Of a stretch of 37,646 bases of DNA, positions 23,717-33,479 are shown piece by piece. The position numbers were made by a program, and so were the translations under genes. The DNA comes from Bacteroidetes bacterium GWF2_49_14 (GTDB taxonomy: Bacteria; Bacteroidota; Bacteroidia; Bacteroidales; UBA12481). Every line of letters starts with the position of its first letter. Within the stretch, counting starts at the first letter, position 1. The stretch is from NCBI GenBank assembly GCA_001769295.1, contig MEOR01000046.1:1-37646 (forward strand), in the 5' to 3' direction. Under the pieces are notes generated by a model. It was not told the DNA's origin. It made no database searches and was given only the letters and a program-made list of their open reading frames with translations.

Positions 23717-24658
23717 TTATAATATAATACTAATATCCAACTTGAATTCAGCATTAGCCGAGACCTGAATATTGTTTAATAGTATTGAAGAAATAATGCT
23801 TATAGCATTTGCCATTCCATTAAACTCTAATCGTCCGGAAGAATTCGTATCTGAATAAGAAGCAACATGTACCTCATAATTTCCCTGTTCCAAAAAGCTT
23901 AACTGATAGGTTCCATCATCGCTTACTTTAGTACTGGTAACAGCATGAGAGAACATCTCGTTCTCTGAACCTGTTGTCTCCGTTTCCTGATTATACTGAT
24001 CCTTTTTATAGGCATAGACAATTAAATCAGCGTTGGAATTAAAGCTATTGTTGATCTTGCCTTTGATCAATCCGGATTCCGATTCAAGAACGACTCTGAA
24101 TGCTGACTTCAATTCTGCGTCACTGGTAAATGAATAATCACTTCCAGTGTTAGCGCTATTACGTTTAATTGATTTCCGCAAGTCAAAATCAATTACGATA
24201 TCAGTACTTTGATTCGAATCAATCTTGAAGCTTTTGTTGATAGTGAATTCCATTTTGGATTCTGAACTAACCGCAAGATCGTGTTTGTTGTCATCTTCTG
24301 TCATTACATAACAGCCAGGAGAATTACCAGAGGCATCCTTTTGGTAATCAAGTTCAAGAGTAACATTGTTGTAACTCTTTGCTTCAACCTCTTCTGACAA
24401 AAGAAGCTTAGTTTCACCCCTTTGATAAGCGGAAATATCTATTGTTTGCTTTTTAAAACCAGAAACAGCCTTACCATCTATCTTAACATTGGATACGGTA
24501 ATAAATGTTCCTTTAATGTTGGCATCGTCAGAAGGAGCGTCAGTCATTTTAAAATTAACTTGTCCGTTTAAGGGATCCTGCATCCCATCTTCAGAGCATC
24601 GGATTACAGATAATGCAACCAGTGCCAGGACTACGATTGGAAGAATTTTTGTTTTCAT
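23717..24658 (-). CDS. DUF4382 domain lipoprotein
   Basis: A protein of 313 residues with a lipoprotein signal (VIRC, Cys21). Residues about 31-190 match DUF4382: GQVNFKMTDAPSDDANIKGTFITVSNVKI is the usual opening, with a DAP motif. The remainder (about 195-300) looks like a carboxypeptidase-regulatory-like beta sandwich (GLIKGKINNSFNSNADLIVYAYKK ... GTYQLSFLEQGNYEVHVA). Ligand and role are unknown; members are exported beta proteins. The gene is clearly richer in A+T than the adjacent GH127 gene, which suggests separate ancestry. Confidence 0.82.
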   Translation of the reverse strand: MKTKILPIVVLALVALSVIRCSEDGMQDPLNGQVNFKMTDAPSDDANIKGTFITVSNVKIDGKAVSGFKKQTIDISAYQRGETKLLLSEEVEAKSYNNVTLELDYQKDASGNSPGCYVMTEDDNKHDLAVSSESKMEFTINKSFKIDSNQSTDIVIDFDLRKSIKRNSANTGSDYSFTSDAELKSAFRVVLESESGLIKGKINNSFNSNADLIVYAYKKDQYNQETETTGSENEMFSHAVTSTKVSDDGTYQLSFLEQGNYEVHVASYSDTNSSGRLEFNGMANAISIISSILLNNIQVSANAEFKLDISIIL

Positions 24659-24691
24659 AACGTTTTAAATTTAAACGGTTTTGTTATTTAG

Positions 24692-24728
24692 AAACATTCT
24701 TAATAAGAAAACGAACAAAAGAATGTTT
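24692..24728. promoter_or_regulatory. Inverted repeat between divergent genes
   Basis: AAACATTCTT (24692-24701) and AAGAATGTTT (24719-24728) are perfect 10-bp inverted arms, 17 bases apart. They stand 34 bases upstream of the DUF4382 gene and 67 bases upstream of the first permease gene. Candidate operator or RNA hairpin in the leader of the DUF4382 gene. Confidence 0.5.
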
Positions 24729-24794
24729 TGTTGTTTCTTTTATTCACAGATGCATCAGAGCAGACTGTAACGATTTTTCAGATTCCTGCGTTAT

Positions 24795-27188
24795 ATGCAT
24801 AAATTCAAACCCATGTTCAAACTGCAGCTGAAGCTGGCACTGCGCCACCTGTACCGTCACCGGTCGTTTACCTTTATCAACCTGACCGGCCTTTCGCTGG
24901 GCCTGGCCGCCTTCATTTATGTTTTGATTCTGGTGAGCCATGAAACCCGGTTCGATAATTTTTACCCGGATGGCAATCGGATCTACCGGGTTAGCTCAAC
25001 CCTGGAGAATGGAGACAAGCGAATGTCGAGCGGATATTGCAACGCTCCGGCAGGTCCTGCTCTGACAGCGGAAATACCCGGCATTGAATCCTTTTGCCGG
25101 GTATCAGCCGAGAATCAGCAGAAAATGAGGGTTGGAACCGATATAATCACTACCGCACGATTCAGATATGCCGATAAGAATTTCTTTGATTTTTTCGGAT
25201 TCAAGATGATTCAGGGCGATTCCGGGCGGGTGCTTGACCAGCCGGGGAGCATTGTATTGAGCCGTGCTGAAGCCATACGCATATTTGCCTCAAAAAATCC
25301 GATCGGGCAGGTGATCAAAACCCCGGAAGGGATGGAGTTCGAGGTTACCGGGGTTGCTGAGAATCCTCCGGCCAATACTCACCTGGTTTTTGATGCCGTA
25401 GCCTCTTACCTGACTCTCGAAAACCGTCCGGGGATCTATCTCGGATGGGATGGGGGATTGACTTTTCTTACGTATATCCGTCTGGGTTCTGCTATCGATC
25501 CGGTCAGCCTGGCCCAAAAATTTCCGGCATTTCTGGAAGAAAAGATCAACAAAAAATACCGTTCGGCAGGTTGGGAAATGTCGCTCGGTCTTCAGCCCAT
25601 TCGCGATATTCACCTGAACAGCCATCTGGATTACGATTGTCCGACCAACAGAAGCAAATCCAATCTTTTAATAATCACAACGATAGCATTCCTGATCCTG
25701 ATTCTGGCCATTATCAATTACATTAATCTTTCCACCGCGATCGCCTTCACCCGGGTACGCGAAACCGGAATGCGGAAAATCATGGGGGCTGCCGGTTCTC
25801 AGATCCGGACCCAGATTCTGGCCGAGTCCGTTGTCCTTTCGCTAATCGCCGGTTTGGTTTCAATCATCCTGCTGTTGATCTTTTACCCCATGCTGAACCT
25901 ATTTACCCGATCGGATTTTACCCTGAAGGATTCCCCCCTGCTTATTGCAGCCATCAGCATTCTTGCGGCACTCCTGACCGGATTCACAGCCGGGTTTGGT
26001 CCGGCCTGGATGCTCGGCCGGCAGAAAGCGATGGCGGGAATTCAGAACACCATCATGGGCAGGCGCCGCCGGTTCTTCCGCAACGGCCTTGTATCCTTCC
26101 AGTTTTTTACGGCGGTTGTATTGATCAGCACCCTCATCCTGATTCAGAAACAAAACAGCTTTGTAAGCCAAATGGACCTGGGTTTCGACCGCCATTCGGT
26201 CGGCAGCCTGAACGTGAGCAAGGGATTTGACCTCAAGGATGCCGGCCTGGTCACCGACGAACTGAAGAAAATACCCGAAATCGCCGAAGTAAGTGTATCC
26301 AGTGAAATGCCCGGCGCCGGGGTGACATCCAACGGATACTCCCTGGAAGGCAAGGAGAATATCGAACTGATCCGGACGATCTATACCGATGAAAACTTTC
26401 TGAATTGTTATGGGATCAGGCTCAGGAAAGGGCGCGATTTCAGGGGAACAACAGCCTCCGATGCCAGCGGGTTCATTGTCAACCAGGCGTTGGTAGAGTT
26501 TGCAGGCTGGACCGACCCCATCGGGAAGAGGATCACCCGGAACCAGCCGTTTGAAGTAATCGGAGTGGTGGATGATTTTCATTTCTCTTCACTGTACGAC
26601 CCCGTTACCCCCCTGATCATTTCGGTGAATCCGAGAAGCGACAGCTGGAGCTATTACTTCGTGAATATCCGGTTCAACACCGGTGATATGGCCGGGTTGC
26701 TCAACAAAGTAAGGGCGGTATGGGAAAAGACCATGCCGGATCAGCTGTTTGAATTCCAGTTCCTGGATGACTACCTTTCCACGAGTTATCAATCGTTGGG
26801 GCAGAACCAGAAAATGATCTCGCTGTTCTCCCTGCTGGCAGTCCTGATCGCCGCCATCGGACTGTTCGGGTTATCGGCCTTTATCACGGTCAGCCGCCGG
26901 AAAGAGATCGGCGTACGCAAGGTCAATGGTGCAACCTCCGGTCAGATCATGGTTTTGCTGAATTACCGGATGGTCCGCTGGGTATTGATCGGATTCATAA
27001 TAGCCTGTCCGGTTGCCAATTACGTGATGGACAGATGGCTCCAAAGCTTTGCGTACAAAACGGGGATCGCCTGGTGGATTTTCCTGGTCAGCGGAGCGAT
27101 GGTTTTAGTGATAGGGGTACTCACGGTATTCTGGGAATCGTACAGGTCGGCGAGACGGAATCCTGTGGAGACGCTGAGATATGAATAA
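24795..27188 (+). CDS. MacB/FtsX-type ABC permease 1
   Basis: A protein of 797 residues in the double-unit layout common in Bacteroidota. TM1 lies at about 27-48, then a large MacB-type periplasmic domain to about 285, a group of three TMs (about 292-400) with the FtsX signature region (RVRETGMRKIMGAAGSQI), TM5 at about 430-450, a second periplasmic domain, and a final FtsX TM group (SRRKEIGVRKVNGATSGQI). The ATG at 24813 (MFKLQLKLALRH) aligns better with the starts of the sister proteins and is a good alternative. MacB-like permeases use ATP for periplasmic mechanotransmission. It leads the export cluster. Confidence 0.88.
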   Translation: MHKFKPMFKLQLKLALRHLYRHRSFTFINLTGLSLGLAAFIYVLILVSHETRFDNFYPDGNRIYRVSSTLENGDKRMSSGYCNAPAGPALTAEIPGIESFCRVSAENQQKMRVGTDIITTARFRYADKNFFDFFGFKMIQGDSGRVLDQPGSIVLSRAEAIRIFASKNPIGQVIKTPEGMEFEVTGVAENPPANTHLVFDAVASYLTLENRPGIYLGWDGGLTFLTYIRLGSAIDPVSLAQKFPAFLEEKINKKYRSAGWEMSLGLQPIRDIHLNSHLDYDCPTNRSKSNLLIITTIAFLILILAIINYINLSTAIAFTRVRETGMRKIMGAAGSQIRTQILAESVVLSLIAGLVSIILLLIFYPMLNLFTRSDFTLKDSPLLIAAISILAALLTGFTAGFGPAWMLGRQKAMAGIQNTIMGRRRRFFRNGLVSFQFFTAVVLISTLILIQKQNSFVSQMDLGFDRHSVGSLNVSKGFDLKDAGLVTDELKKIPEIAEVSVSSEMPGAGVTSNGYSLEGKENIELIRTIYTDENFLNCYGIRLRKGRDFRGTTASDASGFIVNQALVEFAGWTDPIGKRITRNQPFEVIGVVDDFHFSSLYDPVTPLIISVNPRSDSWSYYFVNIRFNTGDMAGLLNKVRAVWEKTMPDQLFEFQFLDDYLSTSYQSLGQNQKMISLFSLLAVLIAAIGLFGLSAFITVSRRKEIGVRKVNGATSGQIMVLLNYRMVRWVLIGFIIACPVANYVMDRWLQSFAYKTGIAWWIFLVSGAMVLVIGVLTVFWESYRSARRNPVETLRYE

Positions 27189-27276
27189 AATACTGTAATG
27201 TTTCAGGCATTAATTCGTCTTACCAATGGGTTGTTCCGCTGCTACCTGAATCTAAAACGAATTTGAATTTATCACC

Positions 27277-29652
27277 ATGATAACCAACCTCATAAAAACC
27301 GCCTTCCGGAATATTCTCAAGAAGTTTGGCTTCAGCCTGCTGAATATCCTGGGACTTACACTGGGCATTGCCAGTGCCCTGTTTCTGATTATGTATGTGG
27401 CTGATGAATTGAGTTTCGACCGCTATCACAAGAAGGCCGGGCGGATCGTCAGGGTGCAGTCACACATCAAGGAAACCGATGATGAATTCACCTGGATCAT
27501 AGCCCAGGTTCCGTTCGGGCCCCAGGTAGCCACCGACTATCCGGAGGTTGAGGCGTTCAGCCGTCTTTACCAGCAGGGACCGGCCACATACAAGACGGAG
27601 GACGGTAAGGAATTCAAGGAAGACAATGTTTATGTTGCCGACTCTGCCTTCTTCGATATTTTCACGTACCGGATTTTTGAAGGCAGTGCCGATAAGGCCC
27701 TCAGGCATCCAAACGATCTGGTTCTAACCCGGACCATGGCACGCCGGTATTTTGGGAACGGGCCTGCCGTAGGCAAAACGCTGCGTTCAGGCGACCGTTT
27801 GTTTACCGTTACCGCTGTAATGGAGGATGTTCCTAAAAATTCACATGTCACGTTTGATGCCCTTATTTCAAGAGTCACTTTTGATGCTCAGGCTGGCACC
27901 TGGGGCAATTTCGGGGTTTTTACCTACCTCTTACTGAAGCAGGGTACGGATATACCCGGATTTCAGGAAAAGCTTAAGGGAATGTATGCCAAATACATGG
28001 CGTCAATTTTTGAAAACATCGGAATAAAGGTTTCGTACGAACTGACTCCGATCACGCGGATTCACCTGCATTCCGGCAGTTCACAGGAACCCGTGCCTCC
28101 GGGAAATATCCAGTATGTATATATTTTCGGATTGGTATCCTTTTTCCTGATACTGATCGCATCGCTCAATTATATCAACCTTGCCACCGCAAGGGCTACC
28201 CGCCGTGCCAAGGAAGTCAGTCTGAGAAAGGTTGTGGGGTCCGGAAGGGGCCTGCTGATCGGTCAGTTTCTGGCAGAATCGATCCTGATCACCCTCTTTT
28301 CCCTGTTGCTCGGAATCATCCTGATTTCCCTGCTTCTGCCGGTCCTGAACCAGCTATCAGGGAAGCATTTTGCCCTGGATATCCTGTATAGTCCGGTTTT
28401 CCTGGCGGCCATGGCATCCATGGTTTTGATCATCGGTATTCTCGGTGGCAGCTATCCGGCATTTTATCTGTCCCGCTTTTCACCTGTCCTGGTCATGAAG
28501 GGATCGGGTCAGTCGGGGCGCTCCGGGAGTGCGTTCCGGAAAATTCTCGTGGTATTGCAGTTTGTGATATCGGTGGGCATGATTGTATGTACCCTGATCG
28601 TTTTTAAGCAGCTCAATTACATGCAGACTATGGATCAGGGCTGGAACATGAAGGATGTGGCCACCCTCGTCCTTCCCGATAATGAGCCCGTCAGCCAGAT
28701 GAGGGTTATGAAGGAAAAACTCTTGCTGAGTCCTTATGTCAAGAAAGTTGCACTTACCAATGACCGGATCGGGGAAGGGTCGGGGAAAGTGATCTTCAAC
28801 ATGGAAACCAGCGAAGGAATGCAGCCCCGGGGGATCAATTTCTCAATAGTTGACCAGGATTTTATTGAAACTATGGAGATTCCCATGGTCAGCGGAAGGG
28901 ATTTCTCCAGTGACTTCATGTCCGACACGGTTCAGGGCGTAGTTGTAAACGAGACATTAGCGCGGCGGCTGGCATGGGATGAGCCGATCGGCAAGCGGGT
29001 TCAGCTTGGAGACGGCCGGCTGGTGATGGGAAGGGTAGTCGGGGTGATGAAGGATTATCATCAAACCGGGATGTATTCAGGGGTTGAGTCCTTGATGCTC
29101 ATTTACCGGCTGGATAATCCGATACTGTACCTGAAACTTGACCCGATGAATACCGAAGCTGCCATGAAGCATGTTACGGAGGTATGGAACGGGATTTTTC
29201 CCAACAGACCCTTTGAATGCACCTTCCTTGCCGACCGGTTTAAGGAGCAATTCGGTGCCGACCGAAACCGCAGCATTGTATTCTCCAGCTTTACCCTGCT
29301 CGCGCTTTTCATCGCCTGCCTGGGCTTGCTGGGCCTGGCCTTTTTCACCGTTGAACGGAGAACCCGCGAGATCGGGGTGCGCAAGGTTTTCGGAGCTTCT
29401 TCAGCAAGCATTATCAGGCTGATCAACCGCGATTTTGTGATCCTGGTTGGGATCGCCATCGCCATCGCGCTGCCCGTTTCGGGTGTCCTTATGACGAATT
29501 GGCTGGAGGATTATGTATACCGATATCAGATGAATGTCTTTGTTTTTCTCTGGCCGGCCCTTATCACCCTCGCACTCTCGCTGATTATCGTCAGTGTTCA
29601 GTCGTGGCGGTCAGCCAATGCCAACCCGGTAGATTCGCTGAGAGATGAGTAA
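27277..29652 (+). CDS. MacB/FtsX-type ABC permease 2
   Basis: A protein of 791 residues, paralogous to its neighbours: start MITNLIKTAFRNILKKFGFSLLN, TM1 at about 19-40, periplasmic domain, then RRAKEVSLRKVVGSGRGLLIGQF before the middle TM group and RRTREIGVRKVFGASSASI before the last. The C-terminus NPVDSLRDE has the usual family ending. It is 88 bases downstream of permease 1. No ATPase domain is fused, so it depends on the ATPase encoded at 33480. Confidence 0.88.
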   Translation: MITNLIKTAFRNILKKFGFSLLNILGLTLGIASALFLIMYVADELSFDRYHKKAGRIVRVQSHIKETDDEFTWIIAQVPFGPQVATDYPEVEAFSRLYQQGPATYKTEDGKEFKEDNVYVADSAFFDIFTYRIFEGSADKALRHPNDLVLTRTMARRYFGNGPAVGKTLRSGDRLFTVTAVMEDVPKNSHVTFDALISRVTFDAQAGTWGNFGVFTYLLLKQGTDIPGFQEKLKGMYAKYMASIFENIGIKVSYELTPITRIHLHSGSSQEPVPPGNIQYVYIFGLVSFFLILIASLNYINLATARATRRAKEVSLRKVVGSGRGLLIGQFLAESILITLFSLLLGIILISLLLPVLNQLSGKHFALDILYSPVFLAAMASMVLIIGILGGSYPAFYLSRFSPVLVMKGSGQSGRSGSAFRKILVVLQFVISVGMIVCTLIVFKQLNYMQTMDQGWNMKDVATLVLPDNEPVSQMRVMKEKLLLSPYVKKVALTNDRIGEGSGKVIFNMETSEGMQPRGINFSIVDQDFIETMEIPMVSGRDFSSDFMSDTVQGVVVNETLARRLAWDEPIGKRVQLGDGRLVMGRVVGVMKDYHQTGMYSGVESLMLIYRLDNPILYLKLDPMNTEAAMKHVTEVWNGIFPNRPFECTFLADRFKEQFGADRNRSIVFSSFTLLALFIACLGLLGLAFFTVERRTREIGVRKVFGASSASIIRLINRDFVILVGIAIAIALPVSGVLMTNWLEDYVYRYQMNVFVFLWPALITLALSLIIVSVQSWRSANANPVDSLRDE

Positions 29653-29721
29653 AAGATCCTGTCAGCAGTCTGACGCTGTAGCATTTTGGTTCAAAATTCG
29701 TCTTCGTAATAAAACCATGCC

Positions 29722-32127
29722 ATGCTGAACAATTACCTTCTTATCGCCATTCGGAATCTCATTCGACAGAAAGGGTATTCCTTTATCAATATTATCGGAC
29801 TGGCCCTTGGGATTTCAGCGGCTATGTTCATCTTCATCTGGGTAGCTGATGAGGTTTCCATGAACCGGTTTCACCTTAATACAGACCGGATTTACCGGGT
29901 GGAGCAGGACCAGGATTACGACGGTAAAACGTACCATGTAAATGTGACGCCTTACCCTTCCGGTGAAGGATGGAAAAAGGAAATTCCCGAGATCGAAACC
30001 ACGGTGAGAGCTACCCAGACAGGAGCTCTGCTGACAAAATACGGTGAAAAAGCCTTTTATGAGAACGGCATAGCCTGTGTTGATTCCACATTTCTTCAGG
30101 TATTTACCTTCCCTCTGTTAAAAGGAGACCCCAATACTGCACTTCGGGAACCCTATTCGATTGTACTGACTCCTGAAATGGCGCTCAAATACTTTGGTAC
30201 CGACGATCCCATCGGTAAGGTGATCATTCTGGATAATAAGTACAATTTCAAAGTGACGGGCCTTTTGAAAAAATTGCCGGTTAACACCAGTCTCAGGTTT
30301 GATTTCCTCATCCCCTTCGATTTCACAAGAACTACCGGCGCTTATGTTGATCATTGGGGATCGAACAATATCTACACCTTCGCTATGCTGTACAAAGAGG
30401 CTGATCCGGGTCCGGTTGACTCCAAGCTGACGGAATGTGTCAGAAACAATATTGATTTTACAGGCAGCGACAGGGATCCCAGTCAGTGGAAAACCAAATT
30501 CATGCTTGCACCCTTAAAAAAAATGTACCTGCATGAATATTTCGGATTCGGACATCCGGCAGGCAGGATCCAGCGGGTGATCATTTTTTCAATGATCGGG
30601 ATTTTCATCCTTCTTATTGCCGCAATCAATTACATGAACCTTTCCACCGCGCGCAGTTCCAGACGGTCGAGGGAGATCGGCCTGCGAAAAGCGTTCGGCT
30701 CCCGGCGCGGTCAGCTGATCATGCAGTTCCTTGGTGAATCAGTGGTCACATCCATCGCGGCCATGGTAATTTCGGTGGTTATCATCGGGCTGCTGCTCGA
30801 TCCCTTTCGACTGGTATCAGGAAAACAGATATCCGCAGATATTCTTTTAACAGGAAACTTCATACTGGGCATGATCGGGATGACGCTTATAACCGCCATT
30901 ATTGCCGGAATCTATCCGTCCTTATATTTATCGGGATTTAAGCCGATGGCCATTCTAACCGGAGATCCAGGCGATTCAAAGGGAAAGGGATGGTTCCGGA
31001 AAGTGCTTGTCGTTTTTCAGTTCAGCATATCTATATTTTTAATATCCAGTACTTTATTCATATTCCGACAGGTCAGCTACATGCAAAACCGTGATCTCGG
31101 ATATAACCAGAAGGATCTCTTGTATGTCCGGCTTTTCGGGGACCTGAATACCCGATACAGTGCCCTCAAACAGGCCATCAAGGGAAATCCGGATATAATC
31201 ACTGTCTCCGCGGGTATACATCTGCCCATGAATATCGGCAGCAATTCGGGAAGTATCTCCTGGGATGGCAAGAGTCCCGATTTACATCCTTTAGTAAGCG
31301 TTAGCCGGGTAGACTATAACTATTCTGCTTTAATTCAGGTTCCGATCATTGCCGGGCGGGATTTTTCTGAAGAGTTTTCATCCGATATGTACAATCCTGA
31401 AACATCTTCTGGGGGCATGCTTATAAACGAATCACTGGCAAAAATTATCGGCAGGGAGGATATCATTGGAATGAACATCTCTTTTTCAGGTGTAACAGGG
31501 CCCGTTGTCGGAGTCATCCGGGACTTTCACTTTCTTTCCATGCGGACCGAGATTCCTCCGCTTGTGCTCTTTCTGTTTCCGGAAAGCCGCATGCGCTATA
31601 TGATGATCAGGTTACGCCCGGGAGAGCGGGGTCCGATGATAGAGAAGCTTCGGACAACCTGGAATTCCGTAATTCCCGGCTATCCTTTTGAGTATTCATT
31701 TATTGAGGACGATTATGACCAGGTATATCAAAACGAAACTCGCTCGGGAAGCCTGATGGCCTACTTTACCGTTATGGCGATCCTGATTGCATGCCTTGGT
31801 CTGATTGGCCTATCCAGCTTTATGGCGGAAAGGAGAACACGAGAGATTGCTGTTCGCAAAACCTTTGGATCATCCAATTGGGAAATTGTTTTGTCAATGG
31901 TTACACAGTTTACAAAACTGGTATTGACAGGAGTCGCCATTGCCATTCCATTTACCTGGTATTATCTGCATGAATGGCTGAAAGATTATGCCTACCGCAC
32001 TACCCTTTCGTGGTGGGTGTTTGTCCTACCGGCACTACTTGCCCTGGCCCTGGCAACGCTGATGGTTTCCTTACAGGCTATTCGTGCATCCAAAACTAAT
32101 CCGGCAGTCAGTTTGAGACACCAATAA
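29722..32127 (+). CDS. MacB/FtsX-type ABC permease 3
   Basis: A protein of 801 residues with the same double FtsX architecture: MLNNYLLIAIRNLIRQKGYSFIN, periplasmic MacB-like domain, SRRSREIGLRKAFGSRRGQL and RRTREIAVRKTFGSSNWEIV next to the conserved TM groups, and ending NPAVSLRHQ. By eye it is the closest of the three to the partial permease at the right edge (both carry KYGEK followed by a PFSIVL/PYSIVL segment). It precedes the adaptor gene by 62 bases. Confidence 0.88.
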   Translation: MLNNYLLIAIRNLIRQKGYSFINIIGLALGISAAMFIFIWVADEVSMNRFHLNTDRIYRVEQDQDYDGKTYHVNVTPYPSGEGWKKEIPEIETTVRATQTGALLTKYGEKAFYENGIACVDSTFLQVFTFPLLKGDPNTALREPYSIVLTPEMALKYFGTDDPIGKVIILDNKYNFKVTGLLKKLPVNTSLRFDFLIPFDFTRTTGAYVDHWGSNNIYTFAMLYKEADPGPVDSKLTECVRNNIDFTGSDRDPSQWKTKFMLAPLKKMYLHEYFGFGHPAGRIQRVIIFSMIGIFILLIAAINYMNLSTARSSRRSREIGLRKAFGSRRGQLIMQFLGESVVTSIAAMVISVVIIGLLLDPFRLVSGKQISADILLTGNFILGMIGMTLITAIIAGIYPSLYLSGFKPMAILTGDPGDSKGKGWFRKVLVVFQFSISIFLISSTLFIFRQVSYMQNRDLGYNQKDLLYVRLFGDLNTRYSALKQAIKGNPDIITVSAGIHLPMNIGSNSGSISWDGKSPDLHPLVSVSRVDYNYSALIQVPIIAGRDFSEEFSSDMYNPETSSGGMLINESLAKIIGREDIIGMNISFSGVTGPVVGVIRDFHFLSMRTEIPPLVLFLFPESRMRYMMIRLRPGERGPMIEKLRTTWNSVIPGYPFEYSFIEDDYDQVYQNETRSGSLMAYFTVMAILIACLGLIGLSSFMAERRTREIAVRKTFGSSNWEIVLSMVTQFTKLVLTGVAIAIPFTWYYLHEWLKDYAYRTTLSWWVFVLPALLALALATLMVSLQAIRASKTNPAVSLRHQ

Positions 32128-32157
32128 AACGATGATTGTAACAAAGAAAAATATCCT

Positions 32158-32172
32158 TTCGTCTTACCTTTG
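32158..32172 (+). promoter_or_regulatory. Promoter-like box before the adaptor gene
   Basis: TACCTTTG (32165-32172) fits the -7 consensus, 18 bases before the ATG. It overlaps TTCGTCTTACC (32158-32168), an 11-mer also found at 27214-27224 before permease 2, with a partial copy at 29697 before permease 3. The -33 element is not clear. Confidence 0.45.
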
Positions 32173-32189
32173 AAAAAACCCAAACCAAA

Positions 32190-33440
32190 ATGGACCGGAT
32201 TATTGAGAATAAATCAAAAAAAAGAAGACGAATTCTGTGGATTTCATTATCAGTATTAGTGGTTACATTCATAGTGTACCTGCTCTTCTTCACCGACCAT
32301 TCCAGTAAACTTAATGTTGAGAGAGATAAACTGACCATCTCTGACGTAATCGAGGCTGAGTTCCTGGATTACATGACAGCAACCGGAAATGTTGAGCCCC
32401 TCACAACCGTATACCTCGATGCGGTGGAAGGTGGCCGGGTTGAAAAGATTCTTATCGAAGAAGGTTCCATGGTGAACGCCGGTGACATTATTCTTCGACT
32501 GACAAACCCCGACCTGAACCTGAGAATACTGACCAGCCAGGCCGATCTTGCTGAACAGGAAAACAGGTTGCGGGATACTAAAATAATGATGGAGCAGCAA
32601 CGCATTGAACTTCGAAGGCAAATCATCCAATATGAATTTGACCTGATAAAACTCAACCGGACTTACCTGGCCAACAAAACGCTATTTAACCAGGGCCTGA
32701 TTTCCGAGCAGGAATACCTTCTGAGTAAGGAAAATGCTGAACTTACCCAACAGACCATTCAGCTTTTCAAAGAAAAATCGGTGCAGGATTCACTTTTCAG
32801 GGCAACCCAGGTTAAGAGTCTTGAAGGGGCGTTGGACAGAATGCAGGACAATATTGAGTTGGTAAAGGACAAGCTTGAGAGTCTGAATGTTAAGGCACCC
32901 GTTACCGGCCAGCTGGGCTCTCTCGAGGCGGAAATCGGCCAGACTATTATCAGTGGTTACCGGCTCGGGCAAATTCACATATTGGACAATTTTAAGGTTA
33001 CCGCTCAAATCGATGAACACTGGATCGACAGGATAAGAACCGGATTACCTGCCACACTTGAACGAAATGATCAAAATTTCAACCTCAATATTATCAAGGT
33101 CTATCCCGAAGTAAGAGGGGGCCAGTTTCAGGTCGACATGGAGTTTTCGGGAGTTAAACCTGATAATATCCGAACAGGACAAACCTATCGGATTAACGTG
33201 GAACTTGGTCAGCCAATCAAAGCCCTTCAGGTTTTAAAAGGTGGTTTCTTTGAATCAACCGGTGGACAATGGATTTATGTAGTGGATCCATCGGGACAGT
33301 TTGCAATTAAACGAACCATCCGGACCGGTCGGATGAACCCCAGGTATTACGAGATCCTTGAAGGACTGCAACCCGGAGAAAAGGTAGTTGTGAGCTCATA
33401 CACCAGCTTTGGCAACAATGATAAACTGATCCTGAAATAG
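32190..33440 (+). CDS. HlyD/RND-type periplasmic adaptor
   Basis: A membrane-fusion protein of 416 residues. A basic N-terminus and one TM (about 15-34) anchor it in the inner membrane. The first lipoyl half is at about 80-102 (GGRVEKILIEEGSMVNAGDIIL), a long coiled-coil hairpin at about 105-230, the second lipoyl half at about 233-253 (NVKAPVTGQLGSLEAEIG), then beta-barrel and membrane-proximal domains. It bridges MacB-type permeases to the TolC-type protein encoded two genes downstream. Full length for the family. Confidence 0.9.
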   Translation: MDRIIENKSKKRRRILWISLSVLVVTFIVYLLFFTDHSSKLNVERDKLTISDVIEAEFLDYMTATGNVEPLTTVYLDAVEGGRVEKILIEEGSMVNAGDIILRLTNPDLNLRILTSQADLAEQENRLRDTKIMMEQQRIELRRQIIQYEFDLIKLNRTYLANKTLFNQGLISEQEYLLSKENAELTQQTIQLFKEKSVQDSLFRATQVKSLEGALDRMQDNIELVKDKLESLNVKAPVTGQLGSLEAEIGQTIISGYRLGQIHILDNFKVTAQIDEHWIDRIRTGLPATLERNDQNFNLNIIKVYPEVRGGQFQVDMEFSGVKPDNIRTGQTYRINVELGQPIKALQVLKGGFFESTGGQWIYVVDPSGQFAIKRTIRTGRMNPRYYEILEGLQPGEKVVVSSYTSFGNNDKLILK

Positions 33441-33479
33441 CATAATCGTGTTTTTGTATTAATCTAAAAATCAAACCAA

